Below are positions 8,190 to 17,020 of a stretch of DNA of 64,000 nt, one piece after another (within the stretch, counting starts at the first letter, position 1; every line of letters begins with the position of its first letter). Below the pieces are notes generated by a model. That model searched no databases. It was not told the DNA's origin and worked only from the letters and a program-made list of their open reading frames with translations. Both the position numbers and the translations under genes were made by a program. The stretch is taken from positions 1-64,000 of the forward strand of contig JACKOQ010000004.1 of NCBI GenBank assembly GCA_024234215.1, written 5' to 3'. This stretch comes from Pseudomonadales bacterium (GTDB lineage Bacteria > Pseudomonadota > Gammaproteobacteria > Pseudomonadales > UBA5862).

Positions 8190-9037
8190 GTGCTGCTCCT
8201 CCGGTGCGCTCCCGCTTTCAGTCGAGTGAACGAGGGTTCCCAGCTCGGCAACAGTTCGCAGGCGAGTGCGCGCATCGTGTCGAAAGCGGCCGGCGTCGTC
8301 CGCCCCGTAGGGCGTCGGTGTTCTACGCGATGCACCGGCAAGGCCTGGGTCGATGCGCGCGGATAGGCTTCGATGGCGGGGATGCTGGTATCGAGTACGA
8401 CGATGCCGGGCTCGGATCGGAACAGGTCGCGCAGTGCCTGCTGTATGAGCCGCGCGTTGCTGGAAACCGGATGCACGCGGTTGATGAGCAGTCGCAGCGG
8501 CGGCGGCTCGATGCCGAGGCGCCGGTATGGCGCGATGTCTCGCATCAGTTGCAAGGTACCGCGCCGGAACTCGCGAGCGGCGAGGATCTCCGGCGTGACC
8601 GGCGACACCGCCAGATCGGAGGCAAGCACGGCCATCTCCAGCAGGACACTGCGCGCGCCCTGCGTGTCGATCAGCAGCAGGTCGTAGTGTTCGTGGAATG
8701 CGGGCAACAGATTGCGCAGCCGGAGCCGCCCGTCCGGCGCGTGCAGCAACAGGGTGTTCAACTGCCCTTTGTCGTCGTTGGAGAGCACCAGGTCCAGGCC
8801 AGCGATCGCGGTACGCGACACCAGCCGGCCGATGTCCTGCTCGTTGAAAGCCAGCAACTCGTAGATGCCGGCGGGGGCGCGCGTTTGCAACTCGAAATAG
8901 CTCGACAAAGTGGGTTGCACGTCCAGGTCCAGCAGCAGCACGCGCAGCCCTGCATCGGCCGCGAAGCCGCCCAGGTTGGCCGCCGTAGTCGTCTTGCCCA
9001 CGCCGCCCTTGGTCGAAATGATGGATACCACCTGCAT
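8186..9037 (-). CDS. parA: ParA-family partition ATPase
   Basis: A 283-aa protein beginning MQVVSIISTKGGVGKTTTAANL, with the deviant Walker A motif KGGVGKTT (residues 10-17). Walker A' (LLLDLDVQP) and Walker B (LLLIDTQG) follow. No N-terminal DNA-binding extension, so it is a short Soj/Type Ib-like ParA. It lies 44 nt downstream of alpA and overlaps the HicA-like gene. With ParB it maintains the extrachromosomal ICE form. Confidence 0.9.
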   Translation of the reverse strand: MQVVSIISTKGGVGKTTTAANLGGFAADAGLRVLLLDLDVQPTLSSYFELQTRAPAGIYELLAFNEQDIGRLVSRTAIAGLDLVLSNDDKGQLNTLLLHAPDGRLRLRNLLPAFHEHYDLLLIDTQGARSVLLEMAVLASDLAVSPVTPEILAAREFRRGTLQLMRDIAPYRRLGIEPPPLRLLINRVHPVSSNARLIQQALRDLFRSEPGIVVLDTSIPAIEAYPRASTQALPVHRVEHRRPTGRTTPAAFDTMRALACELLPSWEPSFTRLKAGAHRRSST

Positions 9038-9081
9038 GGGCTTCTCCTCACGGAATGGGATGAACCGGAAAAGGAGAAGCG

Positions 9082-9300
9082 TCAGGCGCGTTCTTTGAGG
9101 CGATCAGCGATCCACTGGTCGATCTCGGTCGAGTCCCAGCCCACTGCGCGCACGCCCAAGCGCAGTGCCTTCGGGAACCTGCCTTCTTTCATCAGGCTGT
9201 AGATGTGTGCGCGCTTGAAGCCGGTCTTGGCTTCGACTTCGGCGCGGCGCAGGATGCGACGTTCAACCGGCGTCGCCGGGGCGGTGGTCTGCGAAGACAT
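9082..9300 (-). CDS. alpA: AlpA-family transcriptional regulator
   Basis: A 72-aa protein with the AlpA/MerR-like winged helix-turn-helix: ILRRAEVEAKTGFKRAHIYS, then MKEGRFPKALRLG and VGWDSTEIDQWI. The ATG at 9300 follows an AAGGAGT site; longer in-frame starts would run through the decayed gene remnant upstream and are not credible. It is the first gene of the ICE maintenance operon. AlpA proteins act as activators of excision or transfer genes. Two tandem palindromes lie about 77-110 nt upstream. Confidence 0.88.
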   Translation of the reverse strand: MSSQTTAPATPVERRILRRAEVEAKTGFKRAHIYSLMKEGRFPKALRLGVRAVGWDSTEIDQWIADRLKERA

Positions 9301-9376
9301 GGTGGGCACTCCTTGACGCTCATCGGCGCTGTTCGGAAAGTGCCTCGTATTCAATAGCGCATCGGAACGGATTGCA

Positions 9377-9409
9377 CTGCAATTGCAGACGGTTCGACTG
9401 CAATTACAG
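9377..9409. promoter_or_regulatory. Tandem palindromes CTGCAATTRCAG upstream of alpA
   Basis: CTGCAATTGCAG at 9377-9388 is a perfect palindrome, and CTGCAATTACAG at 9398-9409 is the same with one mismatch. The centres are 21 bp apart, about two helical turns, as expected for two dimers bound side by side on one face of DNA. The second copy covers the stop codon of the gene remnant at 9404-9553. Candidate operator for the alpA-parA operon. Confidence 0.45.
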
Positions 9410-9553
9410 TCGGCGATCGCTGGCGTCCAGATGCCGCCTTGCCGCAGAGAATTTTGCCCATAGAGTGCGCTCGCTGATTCTTGGGTGACCCTCGCAATGC
9501 ACGAGCAGCACGTTGATGACGGGTTCCGTTGTCTCGAATGACGAGTGTGGTCT
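9404..9553 (-). pseudogene. C-terminal remnant of the 255-aa ICE protein encoded at 13375-14142
   Basis: Minus-strand translation gives 49 residues plus a stop (contains ISERTLWAKFSAARRHLDAS). By my count 34 of 49 are identical to the C-terminus of the intact protein. No start or upstream part remains. The remnant and the intact gene enclose the methyltransferase-cadA-cadR cassette, marking it as an insertion next to or into this ICE locus. The 31% divergence means it is not a recent duplication. Confidence 0.75.
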
Positions 9554-9627
9554 GTCTCTCGCGACCTCCCTGGCAACCGACGCCTTCCGTGGCGAGTTGT
9601 GGTTGCTTTATAGCCAGGGGTTGAATC

Positions 9628-10242
9628 TCAGTCGAATACGCCCTCGACGTAGCCAACCGGAATAAGGCCCGGTAAGGTCGTGAAGCGTGTGACACGCACG
9701 CCGGCAGCTTCTAGGGCCTCGCACAGCGAGCGGGTGGAGAAGCGATGCTTGATGGGAAAGCCCGTAAGCGAAAGTAATCTCGACAGGACGGCAGCCAATC
9801 TGGTTTCGTCGTGACAGAACGTTGGCACAACGAGTTTTCCATCCGGTCGTAGCACCCGTCTCAGCGCCGCAAGCGTTGCGGCAAGGTCAGGCATGAGGTG
9901 CAGCACGTTCGCAGCGACAACACAGTCGAATGAGGCACGATCAAAGCGCAGTGCTTTGATGTCGGCTTGCTCGCAACGGACGTTCTGGAACCCTGCCTCC
10001 TGTACTCGTTTCGCCAGTATGGCCACCATTGCGGTGGCGTAATCCGTCGCAACGACCTCGCGTGCCGCACCTGCGATAGCAGTGGTGAACAAGCCGGTGC
10101 CGGCGGCAACCTCAAGAACCCGGTTCTCGCCGCGGACGGCATCCGCCGCAAGGAGAGCGGCGCTTTTCATAGGACGCGCCAACGGGGCGGTGATTCGATC
10201 GTAGATGCGCGCTTTGCTTTCCCAATAGTGTTGATCTGACAT
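9628..10242 (-). CDS. Class I SAM-dependent methyltransferase linked to cadA
   Basis: A 204-aa protein, MSDQHYWESKARIYDRITAP, with SAM motif I VLEVAAGTGLFT (about residues 42-53), an acidic motif VVATDYATAM and FDCVVAANVLHLM. The ATG at 10242 follows AGGAGATAAAAGA, so the shorter start is chosen over an in-frame upstream one inside cadA. It lies 19 nt downstream of cadA and is co-transcribed. Such methyltransferases often accompany Gram-negative cadA genes; the substrate is unknown. Confidence 0.8.
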   Translation of the reverse strand: MSDQHYWESKARIYDRITAPLARPMKSAALLAADAVRGENRVLEVAAGTGLFTTAIAGAAREVVATDYATAMVAILAKRVQEAGFQNVRCEQADIKALRFDRASFDCVVAANVLHLMPDLAATLAALRRVLRPDGKLVVPTFCHDETRLAAVLSRLLSLTGFPIKHRFSTRSLCEALEAAGVRVTRFTTLPGLIPVGYVEGVFD

Positions 10243-10261
10243 TCTTTTATCTCCTGGCGAA

Positions 10262-12664
10262 TCAGTGGCGCAGCAAACGCAATCCGTTGAGCACCACAAT
10301 CAGGCTTGCGCCCATGTCGGCGAACACTGCCATCCACATCGTGGCGTGTCCCGAGAAAGTGAGCGCAAGAAAGACCGCCTTGATGCCAAGCGCCAGCACG
10401 ATGTTCTGCGTCAGCACGCGCGCGGTTGCACGTGACAGGCGAATGAACGTCGGAATCTTGCGCAGGTCGTCGTCCATCAGCGCTACGTCAGCCGTTTCGA
10501 TGGCCGTGTCGGTACCGGCGGCACCCATCGCGAAGCCGATGTCAGCGCGAGCCAAGGCGGGCGCATCGTTGATGCCGTCGCCCACCATGCCGACCTTCCC
10601 GGTCCGCGCCAGTTGTTCGATCTCGCGCAGTTTGTCGTCTGGCAATAGGTTGCCCTGCGCGCGGTCGATACCGGCTTGCCTGGCAATGGCCTGTGCCGTA
10701 TGTGGGTTGTCGCCGGTCAGCATCATGGTTTTGATGCCCAGGGCATGCAGATCCCCGATGGCGCTCGTGCTGCTGTCCTTGATGGTGTCCGCTACCGCGA
10801 TAAGAGCTTGCGCGCCACTTGTACATACCAGCATCACCACGGTCTTGCCTTCGATTTCCATCGCGGAGATGCGCTGTTCCAGTTCTGGCGTGCAGTGCCC
10901 CAGCTCTTCGAGCATCCGATGGTTGCCGAGGTGATAGGTCTCACCGTCGATGCGGCCACTCACCCCCCTGCCGGGCAAGGCGGTGAAATCGGCAACTTCG
11001 AGCAAGGCGACCCCATCGGCCTTGGCGGCTTGCGCCACAGCCTTGGATACGGGATGGTCCGAGCGAGCCGCCAGACTCGCGGCAATGCTGCGGCTGCCGG
11101 CAGGCTGCGCACTGCCCCATGCCACGAAATCGGATTGCGCGGGCTTGCCATGCGTGATCGTGCCGGTCTTGTCCAGCGCCAGCCAGCGCAGCTTGCGGCC
11201 CTCTTCCAGATAGACGCCACCCTTGATGAGAATGCCGCGGCGTGCGGCTGCGGCCAGGCCGCTGACGATGGTGACAGGCGTGGAAATCACAAGAGCGCAC
11301 GGACAGGCAACGACCAGCAGAACCAGCGCGCGGTAAATCCAGTCCAGCCACGCGGCGCCCATGAACAGTGGTGGCACCAATGCGACGATGATGGCTACGA
11401 CGAATACGATGGGTGTGTACCAGCGGGCAAACTGATCCACAAAGCGCTGGGTCGGCGCACGGCTGCCTTGGGCGGCCTCTACGGCATGGATGATGCGGGC
11501 TAGCGTAGAGTTGGTGGCCACGGCTGTGACGCGGTACTCGAACGAACCGGATTCGTTGATCGTGCCGGCGAACACCGGATCGCCAAGCGTCTTTTCAACC
11601 GGGAGGCTTTCGCCGGTGATCGGCGCCTGATTGACCGTGGAATGTCCTACCAGTATTTCGCCATCAAGGGCGATCCGTTCTCCCGGTTTGACTCGAACAC
11701 GGGCGCCAATGGCGACCTGCTTGGCGTCCACATCGCGCCATGTGTCGTCGGGTTGTCGCACGGTGGCCTTTTCCGGGGCCAGGTCGAGTAGCCCGCGTAT
11801 GGCGTTACGGGCGCGATCCAGCGATCTGGCTTCGATCACCTCGGCCAGCGTGAAAAGCGCCATCACCATCGCCGCTTCCGGCCAGTGACCGATCAGCATT
11901 GCGCCCGTGACGGCAATCGACATCAGGGCGTTCATGTTGAGATTGAGGTTCTTGAGCGCAATCCAGCCCTTCTTGTAGGTGGAGAGACCTCCCGTGAAAA
12001 TGGCGACGAGCGCCAGAGCGATGACTGACCAGTGGTTGCCGTCATGAAGCCAGTAGACGACCTCCGCTGCCGATGCCGCCACTAGGGAGACGGCAAGCGG
12101 CCACCACTTGGTAGGTGCTGTCGCCGGGGCAGCCGATGTAGTGGTGTCCGCTGCCTCAAGCACCTGTGCCTCGAATCCAAGCGCTTGCAGTGCGGCGAGC
12201 ACATTCGGCAGCGCGTGGTCGGCATGACGCACGGACAGGGTGCGTTGCACCAGATTGAAGTCGAGATCGGAGACGCCGGCCACGGTTGCCAGCTTGTTAC
12301 GGATCAGCGTTTCTTCGGTCGGGCAATCCATCTTGGCAATGGATAATCTGGTGGTCTGCCCGGCCACGGCTGCATCCATGCGTACAGCCTGCATGCCGAT
12401 CGCCATCAGGGCTTGTTCAACCGGCAACAGCGAAGGCAGTTCATGTCGCACAGCCAAGGTGCGCTGCATCAGATTGAAGTCGAGTCCGATCACACCCGAT
12501 AGGCCGCTTAGTTTGCTTCGGATCAGTGCCTCCTCAGTCGGGCAATCCATGTTATCGATGCGGTAGACAGCCTCGGCCGACTCGGCGATAGGTCGGGCTT
12601 GCGTTGCGGCTGGAAGGATCGGTGTGGCCGAACAGTCACACCCTTTTGGGTTGGGTTCGCTCAT
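10262..12664 (-). CDS. cadA: Zn/Cd/Pb-exporting P1B-2 ATPase
   Basis: An 800-aa heavy-metal ATPase. Two N-terminal HMA-like domains carry DCPTEE in place of CxxC (NMDCPTEEALI near residue 38; KMDCPTEETLI near 112), a pattern typical of Zn/Cd pumps. Further on are TGES, the membrane motif CPCALVIS, phosphorylation site DKTGTIT, SDHP and GDGINDAPAL. A Cys pair (CDC) lies near the N-terminus. It exports Zn2+, Cd2+ or Pb2+ from cytosol to periplasm. Transcribed divergently from cadR from a MerR-type promoter with a 19-bp spacer at 12701-12731. A decayed copy of its 3' end is found near 14823-14916. Confidence 0.92.
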   Translation of the reverse strand: MSEPNPKGCDCSATPILPAATQARPIAESAEAVYRIDNMDCPTEEALIRSKLSGLSGVIGLDFNLMQRTLAVRHELPSLLPVEQALMAIGMQAVRMDAAVAGQTTRLSIAKMDCPTEETLIRNKLATVAGVSDLDFNLVQRTLSVRHADHALPNVLAALQALGFEAQVLEAADTTTSAAPATAPTKWWPLAVSLVAASAAEVVYWLHDGNHWSVIALALVAIFTGGLSTYKKGWIALKNLNLNMNALMSIAVTGAMLIGHWPEAAMVMALFTLAEVIEARSLDRARNAIRGLLDLAPEKATVRQPDDTWRDVDAKQVAIGARVRVKPGERIALDGEILVGHSTVNQAPITGESLPVEKTLGDPVFAGTINESGSFEYRVTAVATNSTLARIIHAVEAAQGSRAPTQRFVDQFARWYTPIVFVVAIIVALVPPLFMGAAWLDWIYRALVLLVVACPCALVISTPVTIVSGLAAAARRGILIKGGVYLEEGRKLRWLALDKTGTITHGKPAQSDFVAWGSAQPAGSRSIAASLAARSDHPVSKAVAQAAKADGVALLEVADFTALPGRGVSGRIDGETYHLGNHRMLEELGHCTPELEQRISAMEIEGKTVVMLVCTSGAQALIAVADTIKDSSTSAIGDLHALGIKTMMLTGDNPHTAQAIARQAGIDRAQGNLLPDDKLREIEQLARTGKVGMVGDGINDAPALARADIGFAMGAAGTDTAIETADVALMDDDLRKIPTFIRLSRATARVLTQNIVLALGIKAVFLALTFSGHATMWMAVFADMGASLIVVLNGLRLLRH

Positions 12665-12700
12665 GGATAAGTTCCGTCAAATGGGTCATCTATGTTGCTC

Positions 12701-12731
12701 ATTAGAATCCCTATAGTTACTATAGAGTCAA
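12701..12731 (-). promoter_or_regulatory. CadR/PbrR-type cadA promoter with 19-bp spacer
   Basis: On the minus strand: -35 TTGACT (12731-12726), a 19-bp spacer, then -10 TCTAAT (12706-12701). The spacer contains CTATAGTAACTATAG (12725-12711), a perfect 7-1-7 palindrome. The long spacer and central palindrome are the hallmark of promoters that MerR-family activators untwist on metal binding. Confidence 0.85.
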
Positions 12732-12753
12732 GCGATAGATGGGTAGATGAGTT

Positions 12754-13266
12754 ATGGAAATCAAGATTGGAGAGCTTGCGAAGCGGACAGGATGCGAGGT
12801 CGTGACCATCCGCTACTACGAGAAGGAAGGGTTGTTGCCAGAGCCCGCACGCAGCGACGGCAACTTCCGGTTGTACGGCGCCGCACACGTCGAGCGCTTG
12901 CGTTTCATCCGCCATTGCCGTTCTCTCGACATGTCGCTGAGCGAGATCCGGACTCTATTGGGCCTGCGAGATAGCCCGACTCGGGATTGTGGCGAGGTCA
13001 ATGCGCTGCTGGACGCTCATATCCAGCAGGTGGAAGTCCGCATGGAGGCGCTGTTGCAGTTGAAACGGCACTTGCTCGCACTGCGCGAGACGTGCTCGGG
13101 TGCTCGGCCGGTGGAAGCGTGCGGCATCTTGCAGGGGTTGTCAGATGGCGATTGCCACGACGCCGACCTTCGGAATCCCAATCCGCAGGCCGAACTGTTG
13201 GTTGCTGCAGGGGATGTGCTAAACGACGTGCGCCCGACGCGAACAGGTGGTCGACACGCCAGTTGA
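12754..13266 (+). CDS. cadR: MerR-family Cd/Pb-responsive regulator
   Basis: A 170-aa protein, MEIKIGELAKRTGCEVVTIR, with a MerR winged helix (residues 1-70) and the CadR/PbrR metal-site cysteines: DCGEVN (about residue 77), then TCSGARPVEACGIL (about 112-122). The C-terminal tail has extra Cys/His (GDCHDADL), as in CadR proteins. Divergent from cadA with the operator between them. Expected to sense Cd2+, Pb2+ or Zn2+. Confidence 0.9.
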   Translation: MEIKIGELAKRTGCEVVTIRYYEKEGLLPEPARSDGNFRLYGAAHVERLRFIRHCRSLDMSLSEIRTLLGLRDSPTRDCGEVNALLDAHIQQVEVRMEALLQLKRHLLALRETCSGARPVEACGILQGLSDGDCHDADLRNPNPQAELLVAAGDVLNDVRPTRTGGRHAS

Positions 13267-13286
13267 CCCCACAGGGGGCCAAGAGT

Positions 13287-13309
13287 AGAGCCTCGCAGGC
13301 ACAGGCTCT
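13287..13309. terminator. Possible weak terminator stem-loop after cadR
   Basis: AGAGCCT (13287-13293), a 9-nt loop and AGGCTCT (13303-13309) form a perfect 7-bp stem 20 nt after the cadR stop. No T-tract follows, so it may only be an mRNA 3'-end hairpin. Confidence 0.35.
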
Positions 13310-13374
13310 GTGCTACCACAACATTTCGCGTTTGTTCCTTGATGAGCTGCCATCCGAGGGCGGTTCGACTGCAA

Positions 13375-14142
13375 CTACCTCCGGCGGGCGCTGGCGTCCA
13401 GATGCCGCTTTGCCGCAGCTAATTTCGCCCATAGGGTGCGCTCGCTGATTCCGGGCCGGCCTTCGTAGTGGGCAAGCAATGCGCTGATGACGGAATCCAT
13501 CGTCTCGAACGACGAGTACGGCCTCCCGCCCGGTGACTTGCCGAGCAGCAAGGTCAGCAGCCCGCCAACGATATTGAGATAGGTCGTTTCGCTACGGGGT
13601 GTGACTTCGCGACCTGCCGAGTCCCAGCTCTCGGCTTGCTTACACAGCAGCTCATGTTGTTGGTGCAGCGTACTGAAAGATTGCTCGCGGTCCGCGAGGC
13701 GAATCTTGAGCGCTTCCTGTTCGGCAAGCAGCGTCTGGACAGTTTCGATGCTAACCGCTGGGTGGAGCCGGCGCTCTATCGCGTCGAAAAGAAAGGCTGG
13801 TCTCTGGTCGGAATAAAAGCGCGACATCCAGGTCTTGAGGTCAACATGCCGAACGGTGAGATCTGGATCATCAAACAGTGAAGGGTCGTCGCAGGTAATG
13901 CCGGCTTTGCCATACGGGAGGTCGCCGTTCCTGATCGCGTCGAATATGCGCTCGGTGTTGAGGCGAAGCATCGGCCATCTAGGAAAATCGCTTGGATCGG
14001 GTATTGGCCTGGTGCCCAATGTGCCGAGAATGTGGGGTTCAAACCGGATCAGCCTGCTCCACCGGATGGCGGCCTCGATGGGACGATAAAACACTTTGAA
14101 ATGGTGAGGGGCGCCTGTCTTGTGCGTTTCTATGCCAGCCAT
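13375..14142 (-). CDS. ICE-associated protein of unknown function (255 aa)
   Basis: Starts MAGIETHKTGAPHHFKVFYR. The centre (about residues 140-170) is a predicted coiled coil (LLAEQEALKIRLADREQSFS). The C-terminus, PGISERTLWAKLAAAKRHLD, reads like a helix-turn-helix. I associate such proteins with the alpA side of PFGI-1-like ICEs but know no function. Its C-terminal 49 residues are duplicated in degenerate form at 9404-9553, on the other side of the cadmium cassette. The intact copy was presumably next to alpA before the cassette arrived. Confidence 0.65.
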   Translation of the reverse strand: MAGIETHKTGAPHHFKVFYRPIEAAIRWSRLIRFEPHILGTLGTRPIPDPSDFPRWPMLRLNTERIFDAIRNGDLPYGKAGITCDDPSLFDDPDLTVRHVDLKTWMSRFYSDQRPAFLFDAIERRLHPAVSIETVQTLLAEQEALKIRLADREQSFSTLHQQHELLCKQAESWDSAGREVTPRSETTYLNIVGGLLTLLLGKSPGGRPYSSFETMDSVISALLAHYEGRPGISERTLWAKLAAAKRHLDASARRR

Positions 14143-15032
14143 CCGTCTCCTCCGACAGTGCTTCCAGGTTTCACTTGGACGGATGTCGTCATGCCCTGAG
14201 CGCGATCCGGCAAGGGTAGGACTGGCGAGGTGGCTATCAGCTATGAGGATATGTCAGGACACTGTATCCTCGACTTCTTCGATTCGTGCCGTTGCAGACA
14301 GTCCTGGTCTCATCGTAGCCAAGTGCTTCCGCCCCTGTTGGTATTGGTTAGGTTCGCGGACTTTGGAGTGTTCTTACTTGTAACGATATCGTAAAGACCA
14401 AACGGGTCTTGATGAAATGTCGTTGTGCCGCTGGCGGGGTTCAGACTTGGAAGGTCTCAAGGCTGACTTGCTCATTAGTTGCGGCGGTTTCTGGTGGGCC
14501 ACGCGCTTGGCGTGCATTCCCTGCTGACCTGCTTGCATTAACCTACATTGCCTGTGCCATCAGGCTGATTGCAGTCTGATAGCGAAGAGCATGATGGGCG
14601 CATACTCAGCCGGTCTTGATCGATACCTAAAAAGCAATCAATTCTGAACTGCGATAATATTCTTGATGTGGCGCCGATCACATCGTCACGCGGGGAACCT
14701 ACTTCGCGCCTGTGCCAGCCACATGAGCGTGCTCAAATGCGCTGTAGCTCCATACCGTACGATTTCGGTATCAACGGGCAACCTTGCCGTCTCACTCGTT
14801 TCTGCTCGGTTAATAACAATTGGCGAACTAATGACGCAGAAATGCAATCCATTGAGCGTCACAATCAGACTTGCGCCCATTTCCGTGAACGCCGCCATTC
14901 GCGTGCCCCGAGAAAGGACGCGGGAATTTTTCGGTGCATCATCGACAGTCCATCCATTTAACGGCCAATTAAGTAGTAAGTCCTCCAAGGTCGACGCATA
15001 GCTTCGCTTCTTTTCCGGATATCGACCCGCAG
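14143..15032. other. Gene-poor 890-bp stretch with a cadA remnant
   Basis: I find no credible gene here. Base composition is lower in GC than its surroundings. The only recognisable element is the decayed cadA 3' end near 14823-14916. The remainder is probably decayed insertion debris. Confidence 0.6.
14823..14916 (-). pseudogene. Remnant of a second cadA 3' end
   Basis: Minus-strand translation gives FTEMGASLIVTLNGL, corresponding to FADMGASLIVVLNGL at the C-terminus of the cadA at 10262. The nucleotide match to 10262-10355 is obvious but imperfect. It shows that another P1B-2 ATPase gene once lay here, or that this end was copied. Confidence 0.6.
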
Positions 15033-15917
15033 CTATGTGACAACTTTGCCCGCCCGGCGAATGAAGCTGCTCAATTGCTCGGACGGTTCGCTGTCGGGCC
15101 TCAACAAATAGGTGGTGAGCATGAAGGAGCGCCCGGCCAGGGGACGAGCGACGACATCCGTGGTCTTGCAGGCTGCTATATGGGCGGCGCTGGAAAAGCC
15201 GACGCCATAGCCTGCTGCTACCAGTGCCAGCATCAAATCGTGCGTGGCCACGTGCTCGGCCACGGTGGGCTGGGCATCCACCGAGCGCAGTAGGCGTTCC
15301 AGTTGTTGGTTGCAACCTTCGCAGACTTCGGGATGGCAAAGCACCAACGGGTAGTTCAATACCTCGTCCAGTGGGACACGCTTGTGTGCCAGCAGGGGAT
15401 GCCTCGCGGGCACGGCCACCACCAGCGGATCACGCCAGACCGGCTCGGCGATCAGCCCTTCCTGGATTTCATTGGCAAGCGTGAAGCCGACGTCGTACAG
15501 ATCATGGCGCAGGCCCTTGAGTTGCTGCGAGAGCGGCATTTCCGATAGTCGGATTTCGACTTCCGGTTCTTCTTCTCTACACAGGGCGAGCAGCGAGCTG
15601 AGGCGGATGCGGGCGATACCGTCGGAGAGGGCGATGCGTAACGCTCCTCGGTAGCCGTTGGCAGCGGCCTTGGCATTCGCTTTGGCGTGCTCCACGGAGA
15701 GCAGGACACGACGGGCGTCTTCCAGAAAGACTTGGCCGGCCCATGTCAGGCGAGTACCACGTGATGTGCGTTCTAACAGGGCTGCGCCCAAGTTGGACTC
15801 AAGCTGTTTGATCGTGCGTGACAGGGGAGATTGTTCAACGTGCAAGCGTGCGGCGGCTCGGCTGAAATGCAACTCTTCGGCCACGGCGATAAAGCATCTG
15901 AGATGGCGTAGCTCCAT
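15033..15917 (-). CDS. LysR-family transcriptional regulator
   Basis: A 294-aa protein beginning MELRHLRCFIAVAEELHFSR, with the LysR helix-turn-helix (RAAARLHVEQSPLSRTIKQL, residues about 20-39) and a C-terminal periplasmic-binding-like effector domain (about 90-290). The effector domain has a short Cys-containing stretch, CHPEVCEGCNQQ (about residues 195-206), unusual for LysR and possibly redox- or metal-relevant. No obvious target gene is divergent from it; the adjacent DNA (15918-17020) is decayed. Confidence 0.88.
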   Translation of the reverse strand: MELRHLRCFIAVAEELHFSRAAARLHVEQSPLSRTIKQLESNLGAALLERTSRGTRLTWAGQVFLEDARRVLLSVEHAKANAKAAANGYRGALRIALSDGIARIRLSSLLALCREEEPEVEIRLSEMPLSQQLKGLRHDLYDVGFTLANEIQEGLIAEPVWRDPLVVAVPARHPLLAHKRVPLDEVLNYPLVLCHPEVCEGCNQQLERLLRSVDAQPTVAEHVATHDLMLALVAAGYGVGFSSAAHIAACKTTDVVARPLAGRSFMLTTYLLRPDSEPSEQLSSFIRRAGKVVT

Positions 15918-17020
15918 GGAGTGCCTCCTATATTATTGTGCATGACTCGTACAGCTCGCATCGCCGATGGATCTCTCCTTACAGGCAATCGGCCCGAATT
16001 CATGAGTATAGCTGCTGCTGCCGAACGTTTATGCTGCATGGTTATAAGGGCTGGCGGCTCTGCTGCACTCCATGCGATCTCTTTTCATACCCATGCGTCT
16101 GTGCCTTTTGTTCCGCAAGGCAAACGCATACAAAAGAAGGAAGCAGGCTAGACAATGGGAACAACTGATTTAACCGCGGAGCGACTCTATCAGGGTGCTC
16201 TTGCGTCCATCCCGACAGATCGGTACCTTTTGGGGAATACTGTCGTGGTATACGGTTAGCGTTTTCGCTGGCGTCCCTTCGTCACAGGTCAACGTCTTCT
16301 TCAGCTCTCGACAGGCACCAGTTAACTGCGCTGCAAAGCGCTGAAACAGCACTCTCAGTGCCTTTGCTATTGATCTGTAAAGCGGCGGCCTATTCCGCTG
16401 CGATCATCACAGGAAGGCGCGTGGCGACGGCAGTAATGTTCCAGATGGCATCGTCGGTTTGGCCAAAGGAGGGCCTTGCTGTCATTTTTTAGGCGAGTTT
16501 TATCAGCCAGAACCATTCGTTAGCCCCCATTCTCTACCAAATGGGGTGGTTGTGGGTGCATCCCTCGAGACCGGCCATCCAGTTTGATGCCGGGCCGCCG
16601 CAGCAGTGCTGGCGCATCGTGTCTTACTCGGGCGCGCCTGCGGCGATCATCTGGCCACTGAACCGCTCAGGAGCTTCCACGGTAGGCGAATGGTTCAGGA
16701 TGGAGCTTTTCATGGTGGTGGTAAATGTGCAGTGTCCAAAAGCCGTATGGTCTTCAGTTACTGCAACGTCGTACCTGCCATCGCAAGCGATCAGAAGTAA
16801 ATCAAAAGGCCAGCCAGAAGCGATAAGCCTTTATAGAGGATCGGCGATACTAAGATTGCTAAAGGTTATTCCTTTCCCCGATAAGATTTGTGTGAAGAGT
16901 TCATAATTAAAGCGCGGGCCTTCCCGGTCGAGCGCGGTCATCGGAACTGAGGCAGAGCCAAGCTAATACGATAATGATTAATTGCGCACAGCCGATGACC
17001 GTGCATCCGCTTGATCTAAA
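15918..17020. other. Long stretch without a recognisable gene
   Basis: About 1.1 kb. It probably holds the LysR promoter near 15918-15960. On the minus strand at 16170-16352 a 60-codon frame contains LTGACRELKKTLTCDEGT, faintly like the LRKTLTYDRG region of IS30-family transposases, so this may be an insertion-sequence relic; that is weak. Nothing else is supported. Confidence 0.35.

Noticed and set aside
16170..16352. IS30-like transposase fragment
   Set aside because: Only a short stretch (RKTLTYDRG-like) resembles the family and no inverted repeats are found; kept as a comment, not as a mobile element.
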